Assembly: GCF_010183535.1 (NCBI RefSeq)
Contig: NC_071329.1
Coordinates: forward strand, 1,426,001 to 1,490,000
Direction of reading: 5' to 3'
DNA from: Caenorhabditis remanei
Lineage: Eukaryota; Nematoda; Chromadorea; Rhabditida; Rhabditidae
DNA: 64,000 bases
Below the pieces are notes generated by a model that ran no database searches, was not told where the DNA came from, and was given only the letters and a program-made list of their open reading frames with translations. Positions 33,738 through 44,866 of the stretch are shown piece by piece. The first letter of the stretch is position 1. Each line of letters begins with the position of its first letter. The position numbers and the translations under genes were made by a program.

Positions 33738-35582
33738 TCAATTAAGGTCGAAAGTGTGTTCGGTTACGCAAAAAGTGAACTCCGCATCCGGTTTAGTTGA
33801 TTGAATATAAATCCAGCCAATTCTATTATTCTCGACAGTTATAGTTGCTATCGCTTTGTCCAACCGAGCGATGTGATATCCGAGTTTAACCACATCTCCT
33901 TTTGTTGTTTTTATATTGTTGCAGAAGCGATAGATTTTTATTAATGAATCCCTGAAAAATCATGACTAAATATGTATTATTATAAATTTCAACAAAAAAA
34001 CCCACTTTTCAATATAACTTCTTCTATGATTTTCTTCTGAACCAATTGTCATTGACTGACCAGAAACCAACGAATCGGCATCCAAGTTCTCCTTGAATTC
34101 CACCATCAAATGTTTCCACTTCGGAGTCCAACCAGCTCTCCATTTCTCTACTAAATTCTTGAAATCCAAGTTCAAAAAGTTTGATCTACATAGGTAAACG
34201 GTTTCAGATTGAAATTCCAAAAGTTGCTTAAAAGTTATCCAATTAGAGTGCTTAATTTCCATGCATTTGGGAACAATTCTGAGACGGTTGAAATCAAAAT
34301 TGAAACTTTTCAATGGATAAAATAACATTCTCAACTCAGAATCTGCATTTTGTTGTTCCAGAATTGGGATCAAAAACTGCTCATAATTATCCACTATTGT
34401 ACCCAGATACCATGAAAAAGAATGTAATTCAAAGCGGTTAATCGGTGTGTTCTCTGCATCACAATAAGTGTCCATTATTGTTTCGATCATATCCCCTTTC
34501 AAATACCAATAATTGAGACTGAGAGTTGTGGGTTGAACATTAAAAAGATTGGACAGGTAGGCACACCAAGATTGTAATGAAGAAAGATATTCCAAGTTGG
34601 AATTATACAGTGTTAGAGAATATAATGGTATAGTTTTGGGATCGCTGAAATACGAATTATTTATAGTATCGCCATTTGATTTTAAACTTTTTTTCTAAAA
34701 ACTTGAGTAACTTATTTCCTTTAGTTATCATATATCCATACCTGTAAACCTGGTCGTCGCGTAACTCTCCTCAAACACAATATTATGAGCTCAAAATATA
34801 CCAAAATGTAGACCTCGACGAGTTCTATGTTTGTGACCTACTACGGGCAGGATGGTTATTTGTTAATGTGCCGCGGGCCGGGCTAGAATGGCAGTTTTGG
34901 CACTTTTTCCCGGTCCGCGACATATTAACAAATAGCCTTTCGGGCCGTGGTAGGTCACAGACATAGAACTTGCCAAGATCTACATTTTGGTATATTTTTC
35001 AGCTTATAATATTGAGTTAGAAGCTAGTTATGCGGCGGCCCGTATCGACCCGTTCGGGCCCGGTTTACAAGTCTGGTTATACCTATAATTTGGAAAAACT
35101 CATGTTTTTTACCCAACATTAAAAAACGTACTCTTGCTGCCATCTATCGTGTTTAAGATTGTAGTTCCATGGAATCCAACTAGGAATGTACAAACCTTCG
35201 TCATACACAAAAGCGTCTTTCAATTTTAACTTGGCTTTCTCTCTTATCAATTCTTCGATTTCAAATTCTACTTCAAACATATCAGAAGGGGTTCTAAATC
35301 GTAATTTTATCACGTTATCCCATGAAAATAACAATTTGAATGTTTCAACTTGTTTCTTCATTTTAGAAGTGTTCCGGAAACTTTTGCATTTCCAGTAGCA
35401 TGATTTACTGCAGAACGATAGAGCAATTCTGTAATTTTAAGCATTGAAACTCAAAAACATAAACAAAAAATTGAAACATTTGTCAATATAACTTACAGTT
35501 CAATCGGGTTCATCATGTATAAAACTGCATTTAATGCTATACTCGGAAGTTTGAAAATTCTTAATCCAAGATTCGTTGACAT
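33738..35582 (-). CDS. F-box/FBA_2 protein (gene D), intact
   Basis: Minus-strand exons 35497-35582, 35132-35428, 34006-34644 and 33738-33951, in frame, 411 residues. Exon 1 encodes FKLPSIALNAVLYMMNPIEL, exon 2 IALSFCSKSCYWKCKSF and a charged stretch, exon 3 the FBA_2 segment (WITFKQLLEFQSETVYLCRS, NLVEKWRAGWTPKWKHLM, EFKENLDADSLVS), exon 4 GYHIARLDKAIATITVENN and GWIYIQST. The frame stays open upstream of ATG 35582 for 73 codons, but the conserved upstream block falls in that stretch and the paralogues start at the equivalent ATG, so I take 35582. Donor of exon 2 is GTACGT and of exon 3 GTGGGT, both acceptable. Intron 2 holds a CGGCCC foldback. Confidence 0.86.
34741..35071. mobile_element. 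CGGCCC foldback element in gene D intron 2
   Basis: TA + CCTGTAAACC at the left and GGTTTACAAG at the right, followed by TC and not TA. The inner order of GTAGAC, GACGAGTTCTATG and CGGGCCGGGCTAG words matches the copy at 29193. Length 331 bp. Confidence 0.78.
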
Positions 35583-35673
35583 TTGGTTACTAGATGAAGA
35601 GTTGAGTTGTATCCAAGAATAGTTGTTAATAGTTTCTAAATATTGATTGGGTATGCAAGAAGGAAGATCCGAT

Positions 35674-35704
35674 AGGTCTCGCAGGGAAGGTACTCTGGGA
35701 AAAT
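35674..35704 (-). promoter_or_regulatory. Conserved upstream block, gene D copy
   Basis: On the minus strand ATTTTCCCAGAGTACC, a short gap, then CCCTGCGAGACC, about 90-120 bp before the gene D ATG. It is the most diverged of the four copies; the TTTCGTTGC half is reduced to TGC. Confidence 0.5.
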
Positions 35705-35834
35705 ATAAAAAGGAATTTTGGGGGATTACACACTGTGGTTTCCCAGAGCAATGCCGTTTGCCTAGACACTCTAGATTAACAAAAAGGGCAGTTTGTCCCA
35801 AATCGATAATCTCCTTATTCCTGCCCTTACAATA

Positions 35835-36184
35835 CTTGTCAACCGGGCCGACGCGTAACTCTCGTCAAAATGAATATTATGAGCTGAAAAATATACTAAA
35901 ATGTAGATCTTGGCGAGCTCTATGTCCTTGACCTACTACGGGCCGGATGGCTATTCGTTAATGTACCGCGGGCCGGCAATAAGTGCCAAAAAACGCGAAA
36001 ATAGCCAAAAAGGCATTCTAGCCCGGCCCGCGGCATATTGACGAATAGACATCCGGCCCGTAGTAGGACACGGACATAGAACTCGTCGAGATCTACATTT
36101 TGGTACATTTTTCAGACCATAAAACTTATTTTGACGCGAGTTACGAGCCGGCCCGTGTCGGCCCGTTTCGGCCCGGTCGACAAG
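35835..36184. mobile_element. CGGCCC foldback in the divergent D/E promoter region
   Basis: TA + CTTGTCAACCGGG at the left, CCCGGTCGACAAG + TA at the right, 350 bp. It fills over half of the 664-bp gap between the start codons of gene D (minus) and gene E (plus), leaving 46 bp between its right end and the splice-acceptor-like signal before gene E. Confidence 0.82.
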
Positions 36185-36246
36185 TATGGCCCTTACATTC
36201 TAATTCCCACAAAATCTCTATTTCTTTTCAGGCATTCCTCAATTCA

Positions 36247-38928
36247 ATGTGTTTCTGGAACATCGGGTCCCCCACTCCCAGCTATCCATGCATTTTTTGT
36301 GTAAGTTTGAATAAAAGTATTTATTGATTTCCTCCATTCAGATCATCAAATCGATACTATTCCCTCCGAAAAAGAAGAAGCCATTCCCACTACTCCATCT
36401 TCCATTCGTCGCATTGCACAATGTGATAAAAATGATGAATCCACATGAATTGTGAGTGAGACTAGTACCCATTTGCCAGTGGCTGACCGCTATCTCAAAG
36501 TTCTGCCCGGGAACGCGGAGTGGGTCTCGACGCGCCGTAAATAAAAATTCCGCACAAAACCCACACCTCGTCGCCGGGTCGAATTTTGAGCAAGCGGCGA
36601 GCCTCTAGGAAACGTGGCCGGCCGAGATAGGGCCGCGGCCGGCCGGGGCTTTTTCTTGAAAATCTCAAACCGTCGCAGTCGGCCCAAAAAAGAACTGGCA
36701 CCAGCGGGGGTGGAACCCTGGTTGTCAAATTGTTACCAAAAAGTCAAAAGTATATCAAGTTATGTATAGAAAACCGCGGCTGTTTGAAGATTTCAAGAAA
36801 AAGCTGCGGCCGGCCGCAATTTCTGACAGCTTTGGCAGTTCTGGAAGATTCTATACACAGAGTCTAGAAACGCCATTGATCGGGCGCGCACCTAAACAAG
36901 ATTCTTAATTGTTACGATAGGTCTTCGGACCTTTGCGAATTCTTGGGCTCGGGTGTACCAAATTAAAAAAAATTATCAGAAATGTGTACAATTTTCAGAG
37001 CAAAACTGTCCATTTGTTCATACCGATTGGAACTACATCTTCGATCGTATAAACGAAAGATCGACCGTATTCATATCCACTTGAGTAACACGTTCTATCT
37101 ACTCGAAATGTTCTATTTAGAAAACCGTTTTGGTGTCTGGTTCGAAGAAGAGGACGAAAATAAGAATTTACCGAGGCCAATGAATACTGTAACAAGATTG
37201 CGGCAGTTTAGTGGAAGGTAATGGTGGATGTCCGATATACAGTACCGCTCAAAAACTAGTAAAATTTTGTTTTCTGGTCATATTTTCTTAAATCTGTAGA
37301 CCAACCCGACCAATTCGAAAAAAATTATGACCAAAAAACCAAAAGTTAACAACTTTTTGAGCGATACTGTTTTATTGGTTTCAAAACGTCTCGTTCTCGG
37401 AGTTTCCCCTTTTTCCGATTCTAAACATTTTGCAAAATCCTTCTGTGATCCGAGTTATGAGCCGTCAATTTCTCTCTATAATTATTTTTTGCGTTTCAGC
37501 TTTGAGGCGGAACACGATTGTCTTCTCATCTTATTTCAACCGTTCCCGCCTTCTCTGTGTTTCGACGTCTCTCATCTCCTACTTTCTCTATATTCTTGCC
37601 CTCTTATCGATTGGGCTTTTTACCTGAATCAGCTGGAAATTGAGACCGTCCGTCGATACTTGGATATAATCCTTCAGGGGAGATGCGAACAGATCACATT
37701 CTTTCGAAGCGAGATGAGTTGTGAGTTTTTGACAGAGTTGATGGACAAGATACCATTGGATAAGAAATTGAAAATCGATTCCGGTATTCCGGCGGATTTC
37801 AGACATCCTAATGTGAGTTTTTTGTTCTGCAAGCACGTAACTCGCTTCAAACTGAGTTTCACGAGCTGAAAAGTATACCAAATTGTAGATCTCAACGAGT
37901 TCTATGCCTGTGCTCTACTACGGACAGGATGGCTAATCGGTAATATGCCGCCTGTGCTAAAATCTGGTCAACTACAAAAATGCAGTTCTGGATTTGGTCC
38001 ATACGGACGTTTAGTTCTCTCTACAGCTTGGAAGACCCCGATTTTCCAAAATTCAATACTTTAAGGCCCTTTAGCTAAGCAAGCTGTATAATTTATGCAC
38101 ACTTTCTACGTTGCCGCTCCTAATCAAACCACCCGGATCTGCTTTTCGACCATTTTTTGGTCACTTGATCGTAGTTTGAGTTAAAAACGCGAAAATGATC
38201 AAAAAAAAACCATTCTAGCCCGGCCCGCGACACATCACCAAATAGCCATCCGGCCCGTAATAGGTTAGACACCACAAGTATGCTCCCAACTCTCTTGTTT
38301 CTTTCAGGCTCTCAAATTCTACGGTTCGCAATATAAAAACGGGCGGTGGATTACACTGGATGACCTGAAAACGATTCGAAATGTCTTGTATGTCTACTTA
38401 GATTCCACTATTTTCAATTGTCACGATATCAATCAATTCCTTCACTATTGGATTAACTGTGACGAAAAGATGTTCGTTCAAATGAATTTACAGTTGGATG
38501 ATAGCGTGGAAATTGATGAAGATGCTGTGAAAGACGGCTTGATCACCGTGCAACCCAAACAACTGGAAGAACCCGATGAAGTTCTGTGCTTATATTTGTA
38601 AGTTGGGGGGCGTCTAGGAAATTCGGACATTCCATTTGATTTTCAAACTTATTTCAGAAAAATGAAGAACCCGAATAATGAACAATGTGATATGTGTTGT
38701 TTGACAATACTCAAGGATCATAATGCCAGATTCGATTCTTGGAAATCTGATGAAACTTCAATAAAATCCGAAGTACTTGAATTACTAGAGAAGAAAAAGA
38801 ATCTGGAATTGGAAAATGAAGATTCGGAGACTTCGGAAACGAGGAAACAGGAGATCGCAGAGGAAATAGAGCAGTTGATACTTCTTGCATTTGAGAAGAA
38901 CGAGAATTATTATGTTTTTGAAGTCTAG
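36247..38928 (+). CDS. F-box/FBA_2 protein (gene E), divergent member
   Basis: Exons 36247-36300, 36342-36451, 36999-37217, 37500-37812, 38308-38597 and 38658-38928, in frame, 418 residues. The F-box (FPLLHLPFVALHNVIKMMNPHEL) ends at the same phase-2 intron as in A-D, but the other introns differ. Exon 5 has the FBA_2 signature WITLDDLKTIRNVLYVYLDS and an INQFLHYWIN segment. The last exon is acidic and helical (ELLEKKKNLELENEDSE), likely coiled coil. TTTCTTTTCAG at 36221-36231 lies 15 bp before ATG 36247 and could be a spliced-leader acceptor. Exon 1 is short and weakly supported; it is kept because the F-box exon has no in-frame ATG upstream. Introns carry a 130-bp MITE and a broken CGGCCC foldback. 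AATAAA at 39053-39058. Confidence 0.78.
36452..36998. repeat. GC-rich repeat segment in gene E intron 2
   Basis: Contains GGTCTCGACGCG near 36531, GGCCGGCCGAGATAGG and CGGCCGGCCGGGGC around 36617-36652, and again GCGGCCGGCCGC at 36792-36803. Open frames on the minus strand reflect base composition. The GC-rich words recall the patch at 30597-30645, so this is likely another dispersed element whose ends I cannot define. Confidence 0.45.
37240..37369. mobile_element. Short MITE, 130 bp, in gene E intron 3
   Basis: TA + CAGTACCGCTCAAAAA at the left and TTTTTGAGCGATACTG at the right, followed by TT and not TA. The ends match the complete MITE at 43218-43675, but the inner GTAGTTGACAAC palindrome is absent, so it is a deleted or minimal form. 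Confidence 0.78.
37829..38278. mobile_element. Broken CGGCCC foldback in gene E intron 4
   Basis: The left part (37829-37960) keeps GTAACTCGCTTC and GTAGATCTCAACGAG; the right part (38190-38278) keeps CCCGGCCCGCGACACAT and ends ACAAG + TA. Between them, 37965-38185 is unrelated sequence beginning with a GTCAACTACAAAAAT module, so one repeat has landed in another. Confidence 0.65.
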
Positions 38929-39058
38929 CTTTCTTTCAGAAAACACTTAATATTGTTAATCATTATCAATATCCCCATGTTTTAATATTTTCGAAAACTC
39001 AATTAGAGTTGTTTCATCATTTCACGAGACACCCTTTTTTTATTGCTCCCAAAATAAA

Positions 39059-40019
39059 AACAATTTAAAACTGTACATTTTGATGATAATAAACTAACTA
39101 GAGAAGGATCCCGGAGGTTACATGTCAAGACATTTATCACTAGAACCGAAATTTTGCATTGATTTCAAATCTGTATTCTGTATTTTTCAGAACGATCTCC
39201 TGAAAAAAATTATACGTGTTTTTGTGGCCCCTCTGCGCAAAAATGGGATGTTGTTGCAATGTTTGTGTATTTCTAACATGCACTGTTTATGTTGGAACTT
39301 TCGAAAATTTTCGGACTCATTTTTTTGTTTGATGCATCATTTTTGAAAATTTAATGACTTGCACAAAATTTTTCTGAAAATAAGTTCTGAATACGAACTC
39401 ATACGTACAACACAAAAAAAATTGAAGAGAAAACATGGAAAATGTTAGTTTTGTGAGTCTTTCGCACTGAGAAGCCACAAAAACCCGAATAACTTTTTTC
39501 ACGACATCGTTTAGCAAAAACCAGATACAGATTTAAAATCAGGGAAAATTTCCGTTCTAGTGATACGGTACCAGCAAAAATGATATCATATTTTACCTTT
39601 TTCAGTTGGAAATGCACTCTCAAAGTTGGACAATTTCAATTGAAAACGGCCAAAGTTCGTATTGATTTTTGCACAGTAATGTATCTTTCTACCTGTAACT
39701 CTATCTCTACTCGGTATCCTTCCTCAGTAATTTTCTCTATTAACCGTCTTGCTTTTTTTGATGTTTCTATCTCATTCAGTTAAAAAAATTCCCCATTTTC
39801 AAAAAATTTTGCAAAGATCAAGAATGCAAGTTTTCCGTAGTATCTACCTTGTTTCCGTTTTCCACTCCGCCAACAGCCTAGAAAAGTAAACGTGTAGGTG
39901 TTTCCATCCACAATGCCTATCATAAAACTCAAAAGTTGCGGTATTGCAATCGGGACATAAAAAGCGTGCCCGATATATAAAACTGAAACCACTCCGACCC
40001 TTCCACATCATTCACAAAA
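39059..40019. other. Intergenic between gene E and the lectin gene
   Basis: Contains a degraded MITE relative at about 39565-39690 (GGTACCAGCAAAAA start, CTCTCAAAGTTGGACAA inside). TATATAA at 39974-39980 lies about 40 bp before the lectin ATG and may be its TATA box. No exon is supported. Confidence 0.5.
39974..39980 (+). promoter_or_regulatory. TATA-like box of the lectin gene
   Basis: TATATAA about 40 bp before ATG 40020, implying a very short leader. It is the only plausible core-promoter match near the start; evidence is positional. Confidence 0.4.
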
Positions 40020-42181
40020 ATGAAACGGTGGATCATTTTTGCAGCTTTCTTGTTTTGCATCGTTCGGGCGGTTATTATAGATGACAATGGTGAGTTTCCT
40101 TTTTTCAGAAATCAAGCCACGCCCCCTTTTTCAGAATCCTGTGAATCCGAAGAGCACGAAGAGAAGCAAAAGATGAAGTGTCCGAAACACTACAAAGGCT
40201 ACTACCGTGTTCCAAGCGCTGCCAACAATCAAACCAAGATGTGGTGTATTCGAGTGGTGATGGTTAATGTGTCGGTCTCGGAGCCCGCTGCTCAGCAAGC
40301 GTGTAATGGAGAGGGAGCTGTGCTTACGACGTTTTCAAGTTATGATGAGCAGAAGCATATCGTTAGTGAGTAGAGGGTTGGAAAATTACCGGGACAGACT
40401 AAAAATTGCGCGGGGATGGTTAAAATCGGTAGTTTTTAAGATCGCGTCTTGAACCTTGGTTAGGTTTTATGATCCTGAATTTATATAGACTTTATATTTC
40501 ATAACAAGTGCTATAATTTTGTAGTTGACCATTCTTTCATAGGTCAAAGTTGGATTGGCAGAAGTGAAATAGCTTTGATAAAATAGGTTAAGTTTGAGAC
40601 CCCGTCTTGAAGCCGGGATAGTTTTTACAATTTTAAATTTGTAAAAATTGTGTAAATAAAGCTCAGGGCTTCATTTTTGTAGTTGACAACTTTTTTCTAC
40701 GGACGGTCCCTAGAGAGCTACAGTAGCCCAAAGTACTGTAGATTAAAGTCAGGAAAGTTTTGCTTACCTTTACCCTACCGTATCTCTCTGAGCGCGGCCC
40801 GAACAAAAAAGTTGTCAACTACAAAAATGGAGGTCTAGGGGTGATCTTTGCTTTAAATACAAATACAATACAATACAAAAAACTGTTCCTGGGGTACCGG
40901 TACCGTAAGACAATGGCAAAATCGATAAAGTGTTTAAACCTTACTTCAACCTACCGTATCTTGCAAAGAACCGCCTGTACAAAAGACTCCTTAATAGCGT
41001 TTGACATACTGTAAGTGTTCTGTATCTTAATTCTCAAAAAAAAAATTGAGTTACGACCGTTACGCAACCGCGCTGCACGGCCCAAACTTTTTAATTTTCT
41101 TCAACTTTCTTTCATTACCGATTTGCTTGGCATACTGTAGCCTGGCAAGTGTAAAGTTAACTACTGATAACTATTATTAAGAAGTTAAAATATAATTTTA
41201 CCCAAAATAACCTTAAAAATTGGAAAAACAGGTTAAATTTGGAAAATGTGGGTTAAGACCAATTAAAATCAATTAAAAATGAAAAAAAGGCAAAAATTAA
41301 CTTAAATCCCAGGGTAACCTGATTAGAACCGTCCCGGAATAAAACAGGTACATATTAGAACCGCCCGCATAAGAATTTGCTCCTGAATTCAAACGTTTCG
41401 GTTCTATACCGGGTGTTTTTTATTCGGACGGTTCTGATCCATTCTTTCCAGGACACGCTTCCAAATTCTTCCGTCGCAACAACATCACCCAAGGATCCAT
41501 CTGGCTTGATGGTGTCCGAATCGAGGAGTGTCGTACCCTGAATGTCTCTAAGCAGATATCTGCTCCATGTAACGATAAAACAAGAGTATTCGATATCACT
41601 GATCCGAGGACCGATCCAAAGTACGCATGGACTCAATGGTATCGGACTGCACCGTCCTGGGCGTATTGGCCAATGAGGACCGAGGAGTATAGTAATTAGT
41701 GAGTTGTGGGAAGAGGGGACATCCGGACATGTATGAGAACAGACAGACAGACAGACAGACAGGTGTCTGGACATACAGATAGGTATACAGGTCTGCAGAT
41801 AGGCATAACTAACATTTTCCTAGTTTTCACTGCTGACAAACTTATAGCCGGATCCTAAGATCTCAATTTTCAAAATCTGGACACCCGGACACACCGACAG
41901 ACACCTTTACACACCCTCACAAATTTTCCAGCCCTACCCCAGACTCCATCACCGCTGACTGCATAAATATGTGGATCTACCCTGGAAACGATGACCGTAA
42001 CGGACAGCTTCATGCTATGCAGTGAGTTTTTTGTTCTGGTGGCCTAGGATTCATGGCCTAACTTCCCAAAATTCTAATTTTCAGCTGCGACATGGCCGTT
42101 CCACCGTATGACTTTGAGAAGGCGCTCAACACAAACTATGGATATGTATGCGGACGTCCGCCGGTTTTGAGCTTTTATTAA
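40020..42181 (+). CDS. Secreted C-type lectin-like domain protein
   Basis: Exons 40020-40089, 40135-40365, 41452-41698, 41932-42021 and 42085-42181, in frame, 244 residues. Residues 1-18 (MKRWIIFAAFLFCIVRA) are a signal peptide. The rest is one C-type lectin-like domain with the paired cysteines of the fold: MKCPKHYKGYYRV, MWCIRVVMV, AAQQACNGEGAVLTTFSSY, SIWLDGVR, SWAYWP and finally DCINMWIYPG with two late cysteines (HCDMA, YVCGR). The sugar-binding EPN or QPD triplet of calcium-dependent lectins is not visible, so carbohydrate binding is uncertain. The large clec family of Caenorhabditis is often secreted and responds to microbes; applying that here is inference. Intron 1 is only 45 bp; intron 2 (1.1 kb) carries a repeat module. 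AATAAA at 42236-42241, 55 bp past the stop. Confidence 0.85.
40666..40838. repeat. GTAGTTGACAAC palindromic module in lectin intron 2
   Basis: Inverted copies of CATTTTTGTAGTTGACAAC at 40671-40690 and about 40811-40829, with GGACGGTCCCTAGAG and CTCTGAGCGCGGCCC inside. One of many stand-alone copies of the inner part of the MITE at 43218-43675. Confidence 0.7.
41735..41765. repeat. GACA microsatellite in lectin intron 3
   Basis: Five to six perfect CAGA units follow a GGGGACATCCGGACATG phrase. The next intron part (41878-41905) has GGACACCCGGACACACC. Same vocabulary as the dispersed GGACATCCGGACA clusters. Confidence 0.7.
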
Positions 42182-42241
42182 ATTATTGATAACTGTATTT
42201 TTGATTTTTATCTGCGGAGAATATTTATCGTGAAGAATAAA

Positions 42242-43217
42242 AGTTCTGGAATTGTTATTCTTATTTTATGTCATTTAAAGTTACAGGTTGCGTCCGTTAG
42301 TTCAATAATTACATGGTGCTACCCACAGAAATCTGGACTTTTTCTTTTTTCAGCATTAAAAAGGCTCAATTTAAAATTTCACGGTATTTCAACCTGAAAT
42401 TTAAAAATTTGCAGCTTTAGAAGCTTGCCACGGCCTCATTTTTGTACTTGACCATCGTATTGTACTGACTCTTCATTAAAAATTATAACAGAGCAAACTT
42501 GCACTGGTCAAAACTCCATATTTTAAGATTATTCACTTTTGAGGTACCGTTTCTCTTTATGGACAGTTGTTACAAAAATGTGGTCAACTACAAAAATAGA
42601 GGTCTAGACTTTAACTAATTATATACAAAATTTCCGGTTGCTAAAGTCAATATCGGTGTTGTGACGCTTTCTCAAAAATTAAATTGATGAAAAATCAAAG
42701 AAATGTGGTGAAAATAAATTTTTATTTCAATTTAAAATCTGATAATTCTTTTTATGTTTCTGGTTGTTCAAATCGTCCGATGATGTCTGCAAACAGCAAA
42801 AGCACAAAATTTCAAATGCATTTCGTAAAAAAGTTTCTGCCCTGATGATTTTGATCTAAAAAACTTTTAAATACCAAAAAAGAACCAAAAACACGATACA
42901 CTGCGCCTCCCAAGATATTACTTATGTTTTAGCAGTGCAAATTCTTACTGTAGCTTGAACGCGCATAGAAAACAAATTTCATACAGTATACAAAAATTAC
43001 TCAAGACCTTTGGTTACACTAACATGTAAAAATTGGAGTTTATAAGTTACATAAGATTTCACTTTTTCCGAATTATTCCCTATAATTTTTCAAATATTCT
43101 GAAATTTCCCTTCAAATCATGGATACTCTTCAAAAAACGGTCATCTGGATATTTGGAAAGACATCCAGACATACAGGGACAGACTGAAACTTCTGGATAA
43201 AAAGCGTTCGGTTTATA
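42242..43217. other. Intergenic after the lectin gene
   Basis: Holds a GTAGTTGACAAC-type palindrome at 42433-42605 and a GGACATCCGG-like phrase near 43140-43180. No exon is supported. Confidence 0.5.
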
Positions 43218-43675
43218 CAGTACCGCTCAAAAGTATATTAAGTTTTGCCTTTTTCAGTTGAAAATGCCCAACTTTGAGAGTGTGTCATGGTAATACTAAC
43301 TGTTCCACAAAATAAATTTTTATGGATCGAACAGACCAACAATAGAACTCCAGTTTTGTAGTTGACAAATGTTTTGTACGGACACTCCCTAGCAAGTTAC
43401 ATATCGACAAAGTAATTTCTTCCACAAATTGACCATTTTCAGTGCAAATTAATGCGATTTTTAAGCTGTCGTCTTAAAATTACCATAACTCTCTAGGGAG
43501 TGTCCGTACAAAAAAATTGTCAACTACAAAAATGAAGCTCTATTTTTGATCTGTACGATCCAATAAAAATCTACTCGATGGGACAATTAGTATTACCATG
43601 ACACACTCTCAAAGTTGCACCTTTCAACTGAAAAAAAAAAACTAAACTAAATATATGTACTTTTGAGCGGTACTG
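43218..43675. mobile_element. Complete MITE, 458 bp, TA-flanked, with nested palindrome
   Basis: TA + CAGTACCGCTCAAAAGTA at the left and TACTTTTGAGCGGTACTG + TA at the right. Inside each end is an inverted pair GTTGAAAATGCCCAACTTTG / CTCAAAGTTGCACC, and in the centre the GTAGTTGACAA palindrome with GTACGGACACTCCCTAG arms. The TA target and CAGT start point to Tc1/mariner-type mobilisation. No transposase frame. Partial copies: 26515-26912, 13641-13955, 56340-56764 and the 130-bp form at 37240-37369. Confidence 0.87.
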
Positions 43676-44691
43676 TAATCAAAATTTTGCAATGCCAGAT
43701 AGAATTCTAATTTTGAAACATCTGGTTTCAAAATGTCTCGGTTTTCAAACGTCCCGGAACCGATTTTTCTAATTTTGTGCCCACTCATTTCCCTCCTATC
43801 CATTACCTTTCCATTTCCTCCTAATTTTCCATCCTTCCGCCCTTTCAATTATCTCTGCTTCTTCTTCTCCATAGTCTCAGCTCGATCAAAATAAAAACCC
43901 GCGAAAAGAAAGAAGTATCCCGACACCCCGCAATCTGTTCAACTGGTAGGTCCCCCCGTATTCTCTGCGTCTCCTCGATTCCCATTCTCTCTCTCAAAAG
44001 TCCCACCGTCTGTCACCAGCTCATACATTAGCGGACTCCTAAAACGGGCGGCTCCTCTCTCCATCCTCAAGTGCGGTAAGATGTTCTAACCGACCAATTT
44101 ATGTATCCGACCTCATTAACCACCCCCCTTCCTTATGCCACTTGTCTATTGTGTCAGTTTTCGGTAAGAGACGGACGGTCCCCCCATCTCTTCAGATTCT
44201 TTTTGAGGTGTCAAGAATCCTGGGGTGGCGGTCCTGACTAATGACATCAAAGGACACTGATTTACCGGATGTATGTTGTATGCTAACAGTAACCATTTTT
44301 TAGCGAGATGTTCCCGACACAGGAATCACGCTGTGATGGGCGACACTGCGGCGCCGTTTTGTAACTAACAGGGGTGTATTTGTATATTTGTATTCAGTTT
44401 TCACACCTTCTTGGTCGGGTGAGTGGAGAGGAGGAGAGAGAATTGTAGTCCACGTGGAGAAGAGAGAAAGCGAGTCTGGGAATCTGTGTGAAGTATGTAA
44501 TGTCCAGACATCCATGAACTATAGAAATTGAAATCTGAAAATGAAAATAGTTAAAAACATACAAGAAACAAATACAACGAAAAGTTTTTTCAAAACATTT
44601 TTTTCCAAAATTTTCCAATTTTCCACAGCCCGTTACAACTCCAATTTTAACAATAGTAACCTAAAATTTTGTTTCTAATTACCTCATAGAT

Positions 44692-44866
44692 AGGTCTCCA
44701 TTTTTGTAGTGGACAACTTTTTTGTACAAACCGTACCTAGGGAGATACAGTACCCCATATGTTGAACATGTGAGAATTTCGAACAATGCAAGTTTGCTCC
44801 ACCGTAACTTCGCAGGGTGTACCGGTACAAAAAAGTGGTCAACTACAAAAATGGAGATTCAGGTGG
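44692..44866. repeat. GTAGTTGACAAC palindromic module
   Basis: Inverted GTCTCCATTTTTGTAGTGGACAAC at about 44694 and GTGGTCAACTACAAAAATGG near 44836, about 175 bp overall. A stand-alone copy without MITE ends. Confidence 0.65.

Noticed and set aside
35583..35801. N-terminal extension of F-box gene D by 73 codons
   Set aside because: The paralogues start at the equivalent downstream ATG, and the extension overlaps the conserved upstream block.
36490..36728. Arg/Pro-rich minus-strand frames
   Set aside because: Produced by GC-rich repeat sequence in intron 2 of gene E; no gene features.
40090..40134. Reading straight through lectin intron 1 as coding
   Set aside because: The 45-bp segment has GTGAGT and TTTTTCAG ends and splices in frame; reading through would insert 15 residues not typical of the domain.
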